The notes beneath the pieces were generated by a model. That model did not search any database. It saw nothing but the letters and a program-made list of their open reading frames with translations, and was not told the origin of the DNA. A stretch of DNA of 64,000 nt, from NCBI GenBank assembly GCA_025786725.1, contig JAHLTZ010000004.1, positions 806,001 through 870,000 of the forward strand. Reading direction: 5' to 3'. Origin of the DNA: Syncephalis fuscata (Eukaryota > Zoopagomycota > Zoopagomycetes > Zoopagales > Piptocephalidaceae). Below, one piece after another: positions 45,165 through 57,826 of this stretch (positions within the stretch are counted from its first letter, which is position 1; each line of letters opens with the position of its first letter). The position numbers and the translations under genes are program-made.

Positions 45165-47906
45165 TGCCTCGACAGACACTCCAAATAAAATAGCTGTCTT
45201 GGCGATGGAGATGGAGTCGCCTGCAAAATCGATTATGTCAGCCTATTACTACGGAAGAATAAAACAAGTTGGCAATAACAACGATAAAAGTCACGGCAGT
45301 AGTATGAATGGATAATTGTCCAGCTGCCCTTGTACAGTCTGGAATGCAACGTGAATAATATCAGCAATGGCAACAAGGGGTAAACCGCAAATAGCGTTAA
45401 TAAACGCAACTGTCTAATTTGAAAATAACAAATAAATAGATTCAATAATTGTTAGTACAATATTTCTCCTGGAAAAGTGTGCTAGTTTGCGTCGTTTATA
45501 AACAACGATACCAAGCAATGGATATGTTTTGGGATTACAATAGCAAAAAACGATATGCAGATTGCTGCACGTAGAATTTCGACCTTGATTCATGCACAAA
45601 TTATAAATGCCATTTGATGTCAAGTCGAACACCCGACTACTTACACTGAACGATATCCGTCCGGCGGCAGCAATAATGTTGATAACAACAACAATAAACA
45701 CAAAAATCAGATATGCAAATGATGAACAAAGCTGTTGTAGAACAGTTGAAACTAGTAGTAATAGTAATAATAGTGGTAGTAGTGGTAGTAGTGGCGGTGA
45801 TAGTAAGGAGAGATACAACTGCAGCTATAAGAGCGCTATAAAGATAGTAATGCTAGGTAACTGCAAGCAATTGCTGAAAACGATTTAAGCCGGCGACAGT
45901 TTAGAGCGTTTAACAGCGGCCGGTGTATGCAATCAGCGGATAGTAGCGCTCAATGCGTAATAGTTGTTGAACACTGCCGCAGCACTAGAACAATACTGAA
46001 CAGCAGGATGACGCTTTTAACGACGCTGGCGACAACAAGCTGCTGCGTAACAGGTCCCGCTGTAAGCGTACAAAAGCAAGGATAGCAAAGATACGGCAAC
46101 GACAGATGATGCAAAGATGGTAAGTTGCCGACAACGACCTCAGCAACACCAAGTGATGTGGTTTGGAAAAAAGACAGTTGTTATGGCTGGTGGAAATGGC
46201 TCGTGGTGGTGTTTCTATCCGGAGAACAACAACAGTGGCAACGGTAATAGCACTATCGTCATTTCACCAGGTATGGCTGCGTTGGTTGTATGTTGTATCC
46301 GACAAAAGATGTTTAGAGATGGAGTAGAGACGGTGGTTATATAGGATATACTAGCAAACGCAAGGTAAAAAGGGGTAAAGGGAATATGTGTGTGTGTGGT
46401 GTGGTGTGCTGCCAGTCTATCTCTCCTTAAGTGCAAGGAAGTAGAGAATACGAAGAAAAGAGAAAATGCCACTACTGCTGGACAAGGCATACAATGTAGA
46501 ATGAGCAACTACGGCCAAGTCTGCAACATACGTAAAGTATAAGTGTCACTACTGTTGGACAAACAAATAGAGTAGGAGCACAGGAAAGCGCTATATATTC
46601 GCTGACGTTGATTTGTATTTGCTGAATATATTCACGTCGCTAGTTCAAATTAAAAGTGCGCATGCAACAACATATACGTGTATCTATATGGACCAGCCTC
46701 CATATATAACCGCGCAATAATACCAATAGTTTACCTTAGTGTGTCAAGATAATAATAAAATAGGTGTGACTAATAACGAACGAATAGTTGTACATGTAAG
46801 CACATACACAATTACTCTACAAGGTAGAATAAATTAAGGAAAAGAATCAATAATAAACTTGCTCAATAGAGCTACAAAAATGACTATTATTGTGTGCATA
46901 CACGCTTAAACTACGTAAAAGTATAGCGTTACGACAACAGCGATACAGCGAAATGAAATGGAACGAAACTTAATGAAAAGCAAAGGATGGGTGGCACCAA
47001 AATGGACTCCACAATTGATTAATATGAATTCATTAAAACTATAACTTACGCAGATCTTCTATCTAAATCTAGTTAGCTAACGTTTAGATTAACGTCCATT
47101 CGTCTTATGGCAGTGAGTAGCAGACCAAATAAAATAAAATTAGTAGAACTACAACAATCGTTCTAATCAACTAGGACTGCGTTCAAAAAGAAAGAAAATA
47201 TCACTATGCAAAAACGCGTGGCGTTGTGTATTGAAAAGTCCGTAGCTGCAGCTAGTGAACCGCATGGCGCGTGTCTGTGCCTAGTATATCTTTCTTCTTT
47301 CTTTCTCTCTCACCTTTATCCTTTCCTTTCCTTTCCTGCCTGTACTGCTGCTGCTGCTGCTGTTCCCGCTATGCATATGGCATCCAAATAACGAATAGGT
47401 GAAACGGAAAGGAGGACAAGGACAAGTGGACGTGCGGGGTCTCCTGTGAATCCTCGTAACGAATTGGCAGTCTTGAATATAAAACAGCACTATTACTGTG
47501 GCACCATAATAGGATAATAACCGGAGAATTGATTGACTGTGAATATTGCGCACACTATTCAGTATACGTTGGTTTATTTAATACAATACTAAGTTATAAT
47601 TGTAATATAGAAATACGGGATATCATTGTATTTAAATTATAACTGAATAATAACAATCGTTATTTTAAACCCACTCCATAATATAACTTGATATTAATAA
47701 ATTAGTACACAGTTACACTTTAGAAAAAATGTTTTAGATCGGTAACATAAGGACTATGTTTAAATAATTGAGATTATTATACAATATGCCTATTTATTAA
47801 CTAAATCACTAATAGGCAGATATCAACACTGATTGATAATAAAAGACATAAACCATTTATATGATTAATTGTAGCATTATCGCTGCTAAATCTTAATGGC
47901 TACTAT
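45165..47906. other. 2.7-kb spacer upstream of the DYRK-type gene
   Basis: No gene supported. It holds trinucleotide tracts (AGT/GGT-type, 45757-45803; CTG x6 near 47346) and a CTTTC-rich run (47320-47340), all usual in long fungal leaders. A 93-codon plus-strand frame (45607-45888) runs through the trinucleotide tract and looks spurious. Confidence 0.4.
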
Positions 47907-49405
47907 TTATCGGTCCTTTCGATGTTCTGGAACATGTTCGCTTTCATAGTCAACATGGACAAATGCTCGTTCCACGTTGGGTAGCGACTCCAATTTCATT
48001 TGAAGCGACTCTCCAACATCGTGACTATAGCGCAAGGTGGTCTCTGGATCCATAACAATGTCAACTTCGACATAGACATTGCTGCCGACATGATAGGCTT
48101 GGGCCGTGTCAACTTCACGAATGGCTTCATGGTGTGTGTAGGCAATGTAAATGACCCATTACAAAAAGGCTGGATCGGCCGCTTTGCCAATAATGAGCTG
48201 AATCTGCTCAAAGGCCGTCGAAGTCCACGAGCGTAGAATTATCAATGCAACAATAATAGCACCCGACGGATCTAGCCACCATGCAATGTGATTTCCTAGT
48301 AAAAACATCAACAAGCCAAATGTATTGACAACAATATCATTACGATGATCCTGAGCAAGAATATCTGCACTAGGATATTTTCGTAATGCATAGCAATAGA
48401 AAAATAGTACCGTTTTTGTAGCTTTTGGGTAGTTAGTAAATTATTTTACGTATCAACTAGTGATAAGCAGCACTTACCAAGAGCTATTAAAACGCATATA
48501 ATACTGGCAGCTGTTAATTCGGTTGATTTTTCGGCAGATACAAATGCACGTATGCTTTCCACCTGGATTGTACAGTTTATAATTAGCACTTTAATAAAAT
48601 ATTGATTATACACTACTTGCCATTAATTGAACAGAAACAGTAGACATAAGTGCTGAGAATACAATAATGCCAATAGTTTCCATACGTGACTTGCCAGTAG
48701 GATATTTATGTAAATTCTCCTTACTGGCCTCATGACCCGCAAGCATGAGTACGACACTCGACAATAGATCCATAAACGCATCAGCCATAGTGGCAAAGAG
48801 TGCTAATGAGCCCGAATCGATAGCTGCATACAGCTGTAGAAGAAATAGAATGATATTAGAACGACTGAGCCGTAGATAGCCACTTGAACACGTCGACTGT
48901 CCAAAGCAGCCTCACGCATTTCATCCTCGGAAAGACCCACTGGTCGCAGCAACTCTTCAATCAATTCGTTCTGCGTTGTATAGAACTCGCCTAGTCGACG
49001 TTTTGATGATATACGTGAGTTGCAAAGTCGCTTAAGCTCTTCATCAGACTTAATGCAGCGACGCAGACCAAGTGGATCAGGTAACGGTTGTGGATGGCCA
49101 TTTGGTTCACCATCAGTTGTAGAACAGGCCATATAGTTGGGGCTTTCAGCCGGTGGTGTTAAAGGCGGCTCATGTAAACTGCTAGTCACCGTATGAATAG
49201 ATGCATTCGAGCCCCCAATTAAACAAGTTGTCTCGTTTGGTGCATTGGCGCCATTCGTAATAACTGAAAGGCCGCGAGATTGAGTGCTTGGCAGATTTGA
49301 GTTATTTGAAGTATGGGACCTAAAAGAATGTACAGATATATTATCTGCAGCGTTCTGTGCTTCTGACGACACCGCTTGATACCGGAAAGCTTCCGAATTA
49401 GGCAT
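47907..49405 (-). CDS. Cation diffusion facilitator (CDF) transporter with interrupted frame
   Basis: Minus strand, exons 49405-48884 (or through TM1 to 48621), 48833-48621, 48562-48478, 48421-47907. Family marks: SGSLALFATMADAFMDLLSS (TM2, with the metal-site D), GKSRMETIGIIVFSALMS, QDHRNDIVVNTFGL (TM5 HD site) and the cytosolic domain (THHEAIREVDTAQAYH, VEVDIVMDPETT, VHVDYE). Known role: H+-coupled export of Zn2+ or Mn2+ into organelles. Oddities: an in-frame TAA at 48161-48159 between ADPAFL and WVIYIAYTHHE; a one-base mismatch in TM1 (VAIYGSVV against NIILFLLQLY) unless 48883-48834 is spliced as a 50-nt intron, which removes TM1; and a GC-AG intron at 48620-48563. It may be a pseudogene. 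Confidence 0.7.
48563..48620 (-). other. GC-AG intron in the CDF gene
   Basis: The donor is ATG|GCAAGT and the acceptor AATCCAG|GTG; splicing joins VSVQLM to VESIRAFVSAE in frame, as expected for the family. With no splicing the frame ends at once (ASSV, stop). Confidence 0.8.
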
Positions 49406-52400
49406 GGAGTGCAATAGCAATTAGGTATTGCTTGCTTGTTTGTTTGTTTGTTAGGAGGATGGTTGAAGAGTAAGGACAGAGGTAAAAGAACGAACAAAAG
49501 AGTGAGTTGTAAGAAAAGAGACTTTCTATCCAAGTATGTCACACTTCTTGAAACAGAACAGGAATTTACTATTCTCAGTGATACATAGACCGCTAGTAAT
49601 AGTATTCAGGCTTGAATTTGGTTACACTACTTGTTGAAATTGTTTGCTAGGATTGGCTCTTACCGTAGGATACGTTTCTATCATTGAAACAATTTATGGT
49701 AAACGGAGTGGCTTCAATGTTGTCGTCATTACTCTGACTAATAGAAGTGAAAATAAATTTGCGTTCTATTAATGGTTTCACACTGTTATGATCTCAATGA
49801 TTAGTTAGATCTTTTTATAATTCGCTAATCCATGATTAAAACTAAATTATCGTGTGTTTTCAAAAGACTAAGGCCGTGACATAACACATGCAGATATAAG
49901 GTGTTATCGTCCAATAAAATCAATGCATTGCCAGGCCAGCGATGTCACGCATTTGCAGTACTCCAGAGTAATATGCAGCAATTTATGCATTTGTACGCAG
50001 CCATTGTTAGTCACAACATGCTTAGCATTAAAATGTGCCCATTCGGCTCGACCCGGTCCATATGAGCTCAGCTTGAGTATTATTAAATCGGAACTCAAAA
50101 TATCTTTTTATACATATTATCAATTCATTAATAATAACGATTAGCCTAAGTTTAGGTAGTACTGTGTTATTTCAATCTTTTTCTATGTTTCATTGCAGAT
50201 TTAATAATAGTGTAATGTATTTTAATACTGCCTATTACACTATTACAATTAAAAATTGCTAAACAAATAAAATATATTTAATTATTTATAGTTGAGCTGA
50301 TAGCTTGGCCATTCTAGTAATAGTAGTAGCAATAGTACTAGGCTACCTTGAGTCATTAATAACGCATCATCAATTATGTAGGTTGATAGATGGTCGCATG
50401 CAAAAGTGACCCACATATTATTGCTACGGCCATGTCTGTATATGCTGTTCCCATGACATCATACATTGGTTGTACGCCACTCTACAGAAATATAGTTATT
50501 TTTGTTTAATATGTGTAAAATTCTAAATTTAAATGTATAAAGCGTATTAAAATCCAACTGTATTAGTATTTTAATGATATACACATTAATCTAATACAGT
50601 ACATCGCTCATCATTAAAAAAAACAGGAGAATACAATGTATTCGATTTGTTTATTGTATCACGAGAACGGTTTACGAATGAAGATTAGCATGCACATTCA
50701 TTGTCTCCTTGCTGCTGCATGCTGATTCTACAGACAAAGACATGCTAGCATGTGCCTGGATTAGATCCGGGCAAATATAAATTCTAGAATGCAAGAAATT
50801 AGGAGGTGCACTAGCCGATGTTTCGTACATTTTTATTATTGCTGATTATTGGTTTATTAATAAAAGAAATCGAGACTGTTACTAACTAGTGTATACGTGG
50901 ACGTAAATGTAGCATGTGCAAGTAGTGTCATCATCAACAACGGCATTATTATCACCGGGGCTAGACCTCCTTACTCTAGTCGCCTCTGCCATGCCAGCCA
51001 ATCGTTTCTGCGGGCGATGAATGGCCGAGGCCTTCATGTGTGTGTGTGTGTGTGTGTGTTGTATTCTTGCTTGTTGTTCGTGCTGGTTTTAGACGTGTGG
51101 ATATGGCAGCACGCGCAGTTTAGCTATGAGCCGCGACAAGCACTCACGTCAAATACCATGCTATTATTGATTTGGCTTCTTTGGCCTTTGGCTCTGTGCT
51201 CGAGAATAGTGCGAATGCGTAGATGGCAAGCGCGCTAGGCAGGTAGTTGCATCGTGTTGGTGGCGCTTCAGTCAGATTTAAAACATATATTTAGCGATGA
51301 TGCTGTTGCCCATTGTTGGTGTACACACCAGCCACCAAATTCCTTAATCTTTTTATCAATTTGCAATACACCCACTTTTCCCATCTATTCGTTCTTTACC
51401 ATTTATCTTTACGCTTTTGATGCCTTGTCACTAGTGTATTTCTTTCCCGTACGCTCGTTTTCTTCGCAGCAACATCTGCCTTATCACTATCGACTGGAAT
51501 TTACTTTTTACCAGCTTTTAGTGAAATTGTACTGACGTGCTGCGCTTTTCCGCCATTCGGATATAATTACAAAAGTAACGACATCTGAGATAACTAAACC
51601 ATTAACTTATTGAATTATTGAATATATCATCTTGTAATACGCTGTTGACTCTGGTATTTGTACCAAGTTATCTAGGCCGTAGTAGTGACCATTTCCAGTG
51701 ACATAGCCATACAGTGTACGTATTAATTTCATTTTTTTACCATATTAAGCACCACTATTTATTTAAACAACAATATGATTCTTACACGCAATATACCACA
51801 TCGCTACTTAATTATAACATGTCGATATTAATGGTTGAGACATATGGTTTAACAGTTTACATGACATATTAATTACAGGATGAGAAAAGGGTAAAACGAT
51901 CTTACCAAGCAATGGCGATAACTGTTTATATTTGTAAAATGTTGTAACCATCTTCCTACTGAGAGTAAAAGCGTTGAACAGATTGGTGACAATGCAACGC
52001 ACCTTCTCGTACAAGACTTTTGGCTGGAAAGCTCATTGTTAAATGGCGCCATAAGAACAACGTGATACTGCATGTTACCTACTATAGGTATCAATTCATT
52101 TGCTGCATTGGCTTGCATGCTATGAGCAACAATGGACAAGTCTAGACCCTCTAGCGGGCATACTATTGCCTATACATTGATCTAGACCGCGTCCATTGCT
52201 TTGCTTTTTGTAGTTTTTCCGTATATAGCAAGGCACGAGGAAAATAAGAGAGAAGATTGGTTACACGGACCGCCGATCTATTTATCGCTCATACTTGACT
52301 TGTGCTTTTGCAAGTACGGCTTTTTTCTCTTTTGTTAATTTTATTGCTGTGCTGTCGATAAGTTTTATATTTTTCAATTCCAGGCGCTACTATGTTTATG

Positions 52401-52482
52401 ATAATTAGGAGTATCAAAGCTATTATTGGTAGGCATCTATTCATTCTGAAGTGTAGCAAACATTAGAGCTCGTCAAAAATGA
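49406..52482. other. 3.1-kb gene-poor stretch
   Basis: No convincing gene or tRNA. A (TG)n microsatellite lies at about 51038-51059, and frames around it (50897-51238) lack domain-like content. The start of the histidine-kinase transcript may lie near its right end. Confidence 0.4.
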
Positions 52483-52638
52483 ATGGCTAAAGTACAATTA
52501 TTTAACAATTCACTTGAACTTGAGATTTCCGATGTACTAAGTAGAAATTACTTTCAAAACAGTTCTATTGGTGCAAGTCGTTTGCGGCACCTTTGCCAAC
52601 CATTGTTGCTTGAATTAATTTGCCACTATGCCGATCAG
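52483..52638 (+). CDS. Possible 5' exon of the histidine kinase, or a separate 53-aa ORF
   Basis: ATG at 52483 opens 52 protein-like codons (MAKVQLFNNSLELEISDVLS, then SRLRHLCQPLLLELICHYAD), ending at CAG|GTTTAG. If this GT is a donor and GTATAG|TTT at 52981-52990 the acceptor, the frame runs on into the histidine kinase in phase. Unspliced, it stops two codons later (VTAG). The long 350-nt intron and weak donor make this uncertain. Confidence 0.35.
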
Positions 52639-53018
52639 GTTTAGTCATGTGTCTCTGCTTATTCTGATCAGGTTATTTCCTTAGCCTATGGCATATTTTT
52701 TTAGTTAATATATATAACAAGTTTTTATTATTATCCACTAGTAAACTTACTAACGCACTTTGTTCTATTTATTATTCCTTTTTACATAGATATTTTTACT
52801 TGTAATTGATTTATTTCAATAGCGTTTTACTGACACGACAGTAATAACAAAGACAGCTGCAACAAAAATCTTTAATAATAATAATAGTAGTAGTAATAAC
52901 AATAATACCCGTAGTAAAGTTGCAGCAGAAGCAAACATTCGCAAATCCACTATTTCGTATTAATACATACTAAAAAAGTGTATAGTTTATTGTGATTATT
53001 ACTGCTAACAGTAATACT

Positions 53019-56000
53019 ATGACGGTCGAACTATCGTTGCTGCAAGGCTCTCAAACAGGGCCAGAGTTGATTGATGCGTTGGACATACTTCATATGCAAT
53101 TAGAACAGCTAGTCAACTCACCTCCAAAATACTTTCGACATCTTTGTGACACTATAAGAATTCTTTTGGATGCACCATTAGTTTCTTTTCTATATCCAGT
53201 AGCCGTGGATCCTCTTATGAACCACCATCTTTATCGCACCTATGGATTTCCTATAATGGAACCTGATGCAGATGTGCTACCTGGGGAGAAACTTCCCTCC
53301 GATGGAGCCATTTTTTCTTTTGAACCATACGCAACACGATTCCATCGATTGATGCTTGCTAGCGGATTTGCTCGTCTCGAGGTAGGCGAGAGTGAAGATG
53401 GTACTGTAGAGACACCTGATTGGTGGCCACGTACAATTGCTACTTCATGTGATGAAAAGCAAGCCAGTCCAGGTGAAACAATAAGCTATACAGATTCGGC
53501 ATCGTCGCCTACGTCCAATTTACCAACTTTGCTGGAAAATAATCCCGGCAAAAGCTTGATAAAAATGTTCAGTCAATTTGCAAAAAGTGGCACGGCATAC
53601 ATAGGTCACCTTATTAGGCTGTCATTTTCGCAAATACCGGCGGAACACTTGGAGAATGACACCGAAACAAGCAATTCTAGTTTGCCACCGCGATTAGGAA
53701 GTTTATTCTGTATCTTTCTTCCTAATACGTCGCTGGATAAATTTCCATTGGAAACACGGCAAGCCCGAAAGATTGAAGTAGACTGGACATTACGTTTGGT
53801 CAACTCATGGCTTGATGCCATTTTTGCTAATGAGTTTTCTCATCTTGGCACTGAAGATGACCGTCCAATGGACATACTAAACAGCAAGTCGCTGCAATCG
53901 CACATGGCCGGTAGAAATCGTAAACGAACAGCGGAGTGTGCACTTGATCAAAATGACAATGCTGGTAAAACAAGTGCCAGTGCTAGCAAATTGTTCGATA
54001 GTGCTTCAACGGATCTAACTCATAAATTGTCAAGTACAATTACAAGCCCAAGTGAAGAACCGGTTCAGAAACGTGTTAGGCTACGACGAGAAAGTCAACA
54101 TCTTCAAGGCATTCAAATGGCTCATGATCATACAAATGACTCTGAGCGCTATTTTTCATATATGAATCGAGACGATGTGTTTGGTAAGTCTGGCGTAGCA
54201 TCCGAACCATTCCACTTCAGTTTTGGCGCGTTCATAAAACCACCCACTTATTCGACACTCGATCATTTCTCACTACAAACTGGTCGTCGTCTTTATTGTA
54301 ATAATAATGATAATGATAATGGTGCCATTGATGCTTCTACTGATGATTCGCAAAAAATCGCCTCTCATTTACTCAAGTTTTCTGAAATTTCGTATCTTGC
54401 GCATGCGCAATTGAATGAATCATCCGTGGTCTCAGAAATATTATATGGTTCGTAGCTATATTGACTGCTCTTTATGATCTATTATTACAAAATATGATTA
54501 TGTAATCGTAGTACACCTTGTTTCAATATCTTTTTTCTAACAAATATGCAATTTTATAATATTATCATTTACTTCTTTGCGCCTATTAATATGTAATTTA
54601 ACAATTTACTAACATTTCTATTGTATTTTGTTTGATATAGCGCGTTTTTCGCATGAACTAAGGTAAGTTTAACTTTAATTGAATGTATAGTTTACATTAA
54701 CATAATAAATAATTACAGAACACCGCTGCAGACTATTGCATCTGTTGCGCAGTTAATGCAAACAGTTTTGGAGGTAAATCCACCGGAAACTGAACAAGTG
54801 TCCAATGCCGATATTGCACGTACCTCAGACATTATAGAGGCGCGTGGACAACTGCGTATTATCTTAGCGGCATCTGAGAAGATAACGCGAATGATTGATG
54901 ATTTAATTGATTTGATATTCTGGAGTACAACAGGCGTACCAACCGTGTCAGTTTTAGAAATACGAACAATCTCTGTCAAGGAAATGGTCAATATGGCTTT
55001 TTCACGCGTTGAAGAATCCTTGAATATTGGCGGATTTCTTGAACAAGATTCAATTAAAACCGAGTATAATTCTTCGGTTGTTAGCGATACTGCATCAGCA
55101 TCAATTAGCTCATCTTCAAAACTTATGAACATTTCGATGCGTCTAGAAATAGATGATGGATTTCCCGAATGGATTCAAGGTAATTTACAAAATAACCAAT
55201 CCAAGTTTACTAATCTCCTAATTGTTACAATATCTAGTTGATCGCAACAAAATCATGCGTGTATTAAAACATCTTATCCGCAATGCTTGTCAGGTATAGT
55301 AAATACCTGTGTTAATAACAATATTATTTAAACTAATTTATTGCATAAAATTAGGCTGTTGGTTCAAAAGGCGAAGTCATTGTACGTGTATCGTTGAAAG
55401 ACGGCGATGCTACAATCTCGGATAATAGCAATATCTCTCAAACTACTGAGAACAAACAATTTATTATTTTTAGTGTTATTGTAAGTAACTAATGTGCTAT
55501 TGTTTTAAAATATTTATTAACTCATTTCTATTGTAAACTAATAATAACAATAACATTAATAACAATGATGATATAGGATAATGGCAGTGGAATAACTAAA
55601 GAGGCTTGTAAGCAGCTGTTTGTTCTTAATTCGGACCATGGTGATCCTAGTCATGAGGGAGCAGGTAAGCATTTTAAACTATTAAATGATATTCTGACCC
55701 ATTAATAGCTCGTTATTCTATTCAATCGCCAACCTTACTAACCTCTACATCTACACTGCCTATAAATTATATATGTGCCAACAATAACGATGGATATTCA
55801 GGTATGGGACTTGTTGTTAGCAAAGGTCTCGTTCAATCAATGTCTGGCGATCTATGGCTAGAAAATACAACGGTTGGCAAAGGAAGCGAGTTTTGTGTCC
55901 GTATTCCACTTTATACGACACCACAGAGATCGACCTCTCCAACGACGTCAAATCCATCCGCAACATCACCAATTAACAATTCACACAATGAATTAAGTGA

Positions 56001-56760
56001 ATTGGTTAAATCAAACGCCATGGAGCTTGATAGTGTTGTACATGATAATAATAGTAACACTATTGATATCGATAACAATTCATCTAAAAAAAATGATGTC
56101 GATAACGCTACTGATGATATAACAAGCGATGAAATAATACCAGTACAACAGCATCGGCAACAGCAACATTTTAATGAAATTCAATCAATTGCCGAACTAC
56201 GTGTTTTAGTAGTCGAGGACAATTTTGTTGTTCGTAAACTCATTGTACGTATGCTTGGTCGACTTGGTTTGGTCAACGTTGTGGAATGTGAGAATGGTCT
56301 CGTAGCAGTACAGCAGTGTCAAAAAGACTACTACGATCTTGTTTTAATGGATTGTGGCATGCCAGTGTAAGTTATATTTGACATGTTTTATTATTATTTG
56401 CTTAAACGCATTCATAGAATGGATGGCTTTGAAGCATCACGCCAAATCCGTAAAATGTATGGTACGCCCGTTGATAATACCGATTCTTCTTCAAAGGAAA
56501 TAGCCAATTCATGTCAAAGCTGTCAAGAAAATCAATGCAAGATTTCCAAGTCGGCATCCGCACTTACTTATTGCAAGGATGCGTTGCCACGTATGCGCAT
56601 TGTTGCCGTCACAGCCAATGCTAGTTACGCGCATCGTCAACGTGTACTCCAATCTGGCATCGATTACTGCATTCTTAAGCCAATTCGTTTTGATGACCTA
56701 CAAGAGGTAGTACGCCAGCTGGCCACGGAACGTAATTTTGCCTTTAAAAATACTATTTAA
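53019..56760 (+). CDS. Hybrid histidine kinase (HisKA-HATPase-receiver)
   Basis: Exons 53019-54447, 54641-54662, 54719-55179, 55238-55293, 55355-55480, 55577-55664, 55802-56366, 56418-56760; 1029 aa. The N-terminal about 475 residues have no domain I recognise (possible PAS/GAF-like sensor; VSFLYPVAVDPLMNH...). The H-box is FSHELRTPLQ (phospho-His at about 480), coded across a 22-nt microexon. The N-box is KIMRVLKHLIRNAC, G1 is DNGSGI, G2 is GAGMGLVVSKGLVQ. The receiver has VVEDN, the phospho-acceptor DLVLMDCGMPVMDG (about 912), TANAS and LKPI. Known role: two-component signalling feeding phosphate to a phosphotransfer protein. An alternative last exon (acceptor CTTGCCAG at 56809, then GATGACCATGACGAC acid-rich) could replace the final 12 codons. 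The start is uncertain; see 52483. Confidence 0.92.
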
Positions 56761-57176
56761 GTAGCTTCCTCTCGTTGCTTTTCTTACTTTTTTCTCCTCT
56801 TGCCAGTGTCGTTTAATTCTTGTAATATTCAAGATGACCATGACGACACCGATGATAATGATGCCGTATCATTTCCACCGCGACTTTCCGAAGGTGGCCT
56901 TGTGTTTTTGATATTGCTATTCGTCTACTTTATCATCTCTAATTTTTTGCGCGCTTGCTCATTTCTTTATCTGTGGCATTGCTTAACGCTTTGCGGTTTT
57001 GTAGGCTAAGCAATGGTGAATCTCTTCAACGTCACCTACGCTCACTCTATTAATATTGAACTTTATTTCAATAATTTGCATTTATTTTTATTTAAAATAT
57101 TCCTAAGTCAATGAAAACGTCATACATAGCCTTGTTAAATGAATAAAAAGTCATAATTGGCTGTGCTAGATGCTCA
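56761..57176. other. Convergent 3' region between the histidine kinase and TRM112
   Basis: A strong pyrimidine tract and AG (56770-56809) and a short acidic frame (DDHDDTDDNDAVSFPP) suggest an alternative 3' exon of the histidine kinase. Otherwise 3' UTR. Confidence 0.4.
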
Positions 57177-57304
57177 TTAGATTTCATGCTCTGTAAGTAG
57201 CATATTAGCCACACCATCTTTAATTCGGTAGATGTGTCCACATCCATCGCATATCATTTTGCCTTCAATAATACGCGTCTAATTATCATATTAATTAATT
57301 AGCA

Positions 57305-57335
<31 letters not shown>

Positions 57336-57688
57336 CGCTTACTTCTAATAGAATCTTGTGAAGAGCATTTAATACTGTCTCATTCATGTCTTCAGGCATC
57401 TGTTCAGGAAGCTCTGTAATACCAAGCTATATAACAAATCAAAATAAGTAACCTATATAAACACTACTTTCTGCTGCTATCTCTTGCCGATCATCGTGTA
57501 CCTACCTGAATTGCCGTGGTGCGAAGGGCCGTCCAATCGATTTTTGGTAACATACCAATAAGAAAATCGGCATTCATCTCAGTTCTTTCCTCGGTGTCCA
57601 GTTGAACCTCTTCAAAACGTAGTGGATAGTTGTTCGTGGTACAACCACGAGCGTGGCATTGAAGCATATTATGCGTTAAAAGTCTCAT
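57177..57688 (-). CDS. TRM112: TRM112, zinc-binding activator of methyltransferases
   Basis: Three exons on the minus strand: 57688-57506, 57426-57343, 57278-57177; 122 aa, the usual length. It starts MRLLTHNMLQCHARGC and ends EGKMICDGCGHIYRIKDGV then NMLLTEHEI, with Cys pairs (C10/C15-type and CDGC) as zinc ligands. Known role: partner subunit of Trm9, Trm11, Mtq2 and Bud23 in tRNA, eRF1 and 18S rRNA methylation. It shares a 138-bp promoter gap with the 3' end of asparagine synthetase. The start was set at the conserved MRLLTHN; an in-frame upstream TTG is not needed. Confidence 0.95.
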
Positions 57689-57826
57689 GGTGAACAAGAA
57701 TGAAGTAAAGTAGAAAAAAAAACAAATATTTTTTGTGTGTCTATTATTTTGTCTTTTATGTAAAGTTATTTAATCAATCAAGTGTTCAATTAGTGTTTAT
57801 TGTTTATCAAAAGATGCAAATCAATT

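Noticed and set aside
45607-45888. 93-codon frame with a Ser/Gly run
   Set aside because: It depends on an AGT/GGT trinucleotide tract; no initiation context or conserved motif.
50700-50830. Possible tRNA-like GC-rich patch
   Set aside because: No consistent acceptor, anticodon and T-arm pairing; no other tRNA candidate was convincing.
50897-51238. 113-codon frame across the (TG)n microsatellite
   Set aside because: The repeat keeps several frames open; residues are repeat-derived and no domain is visible.
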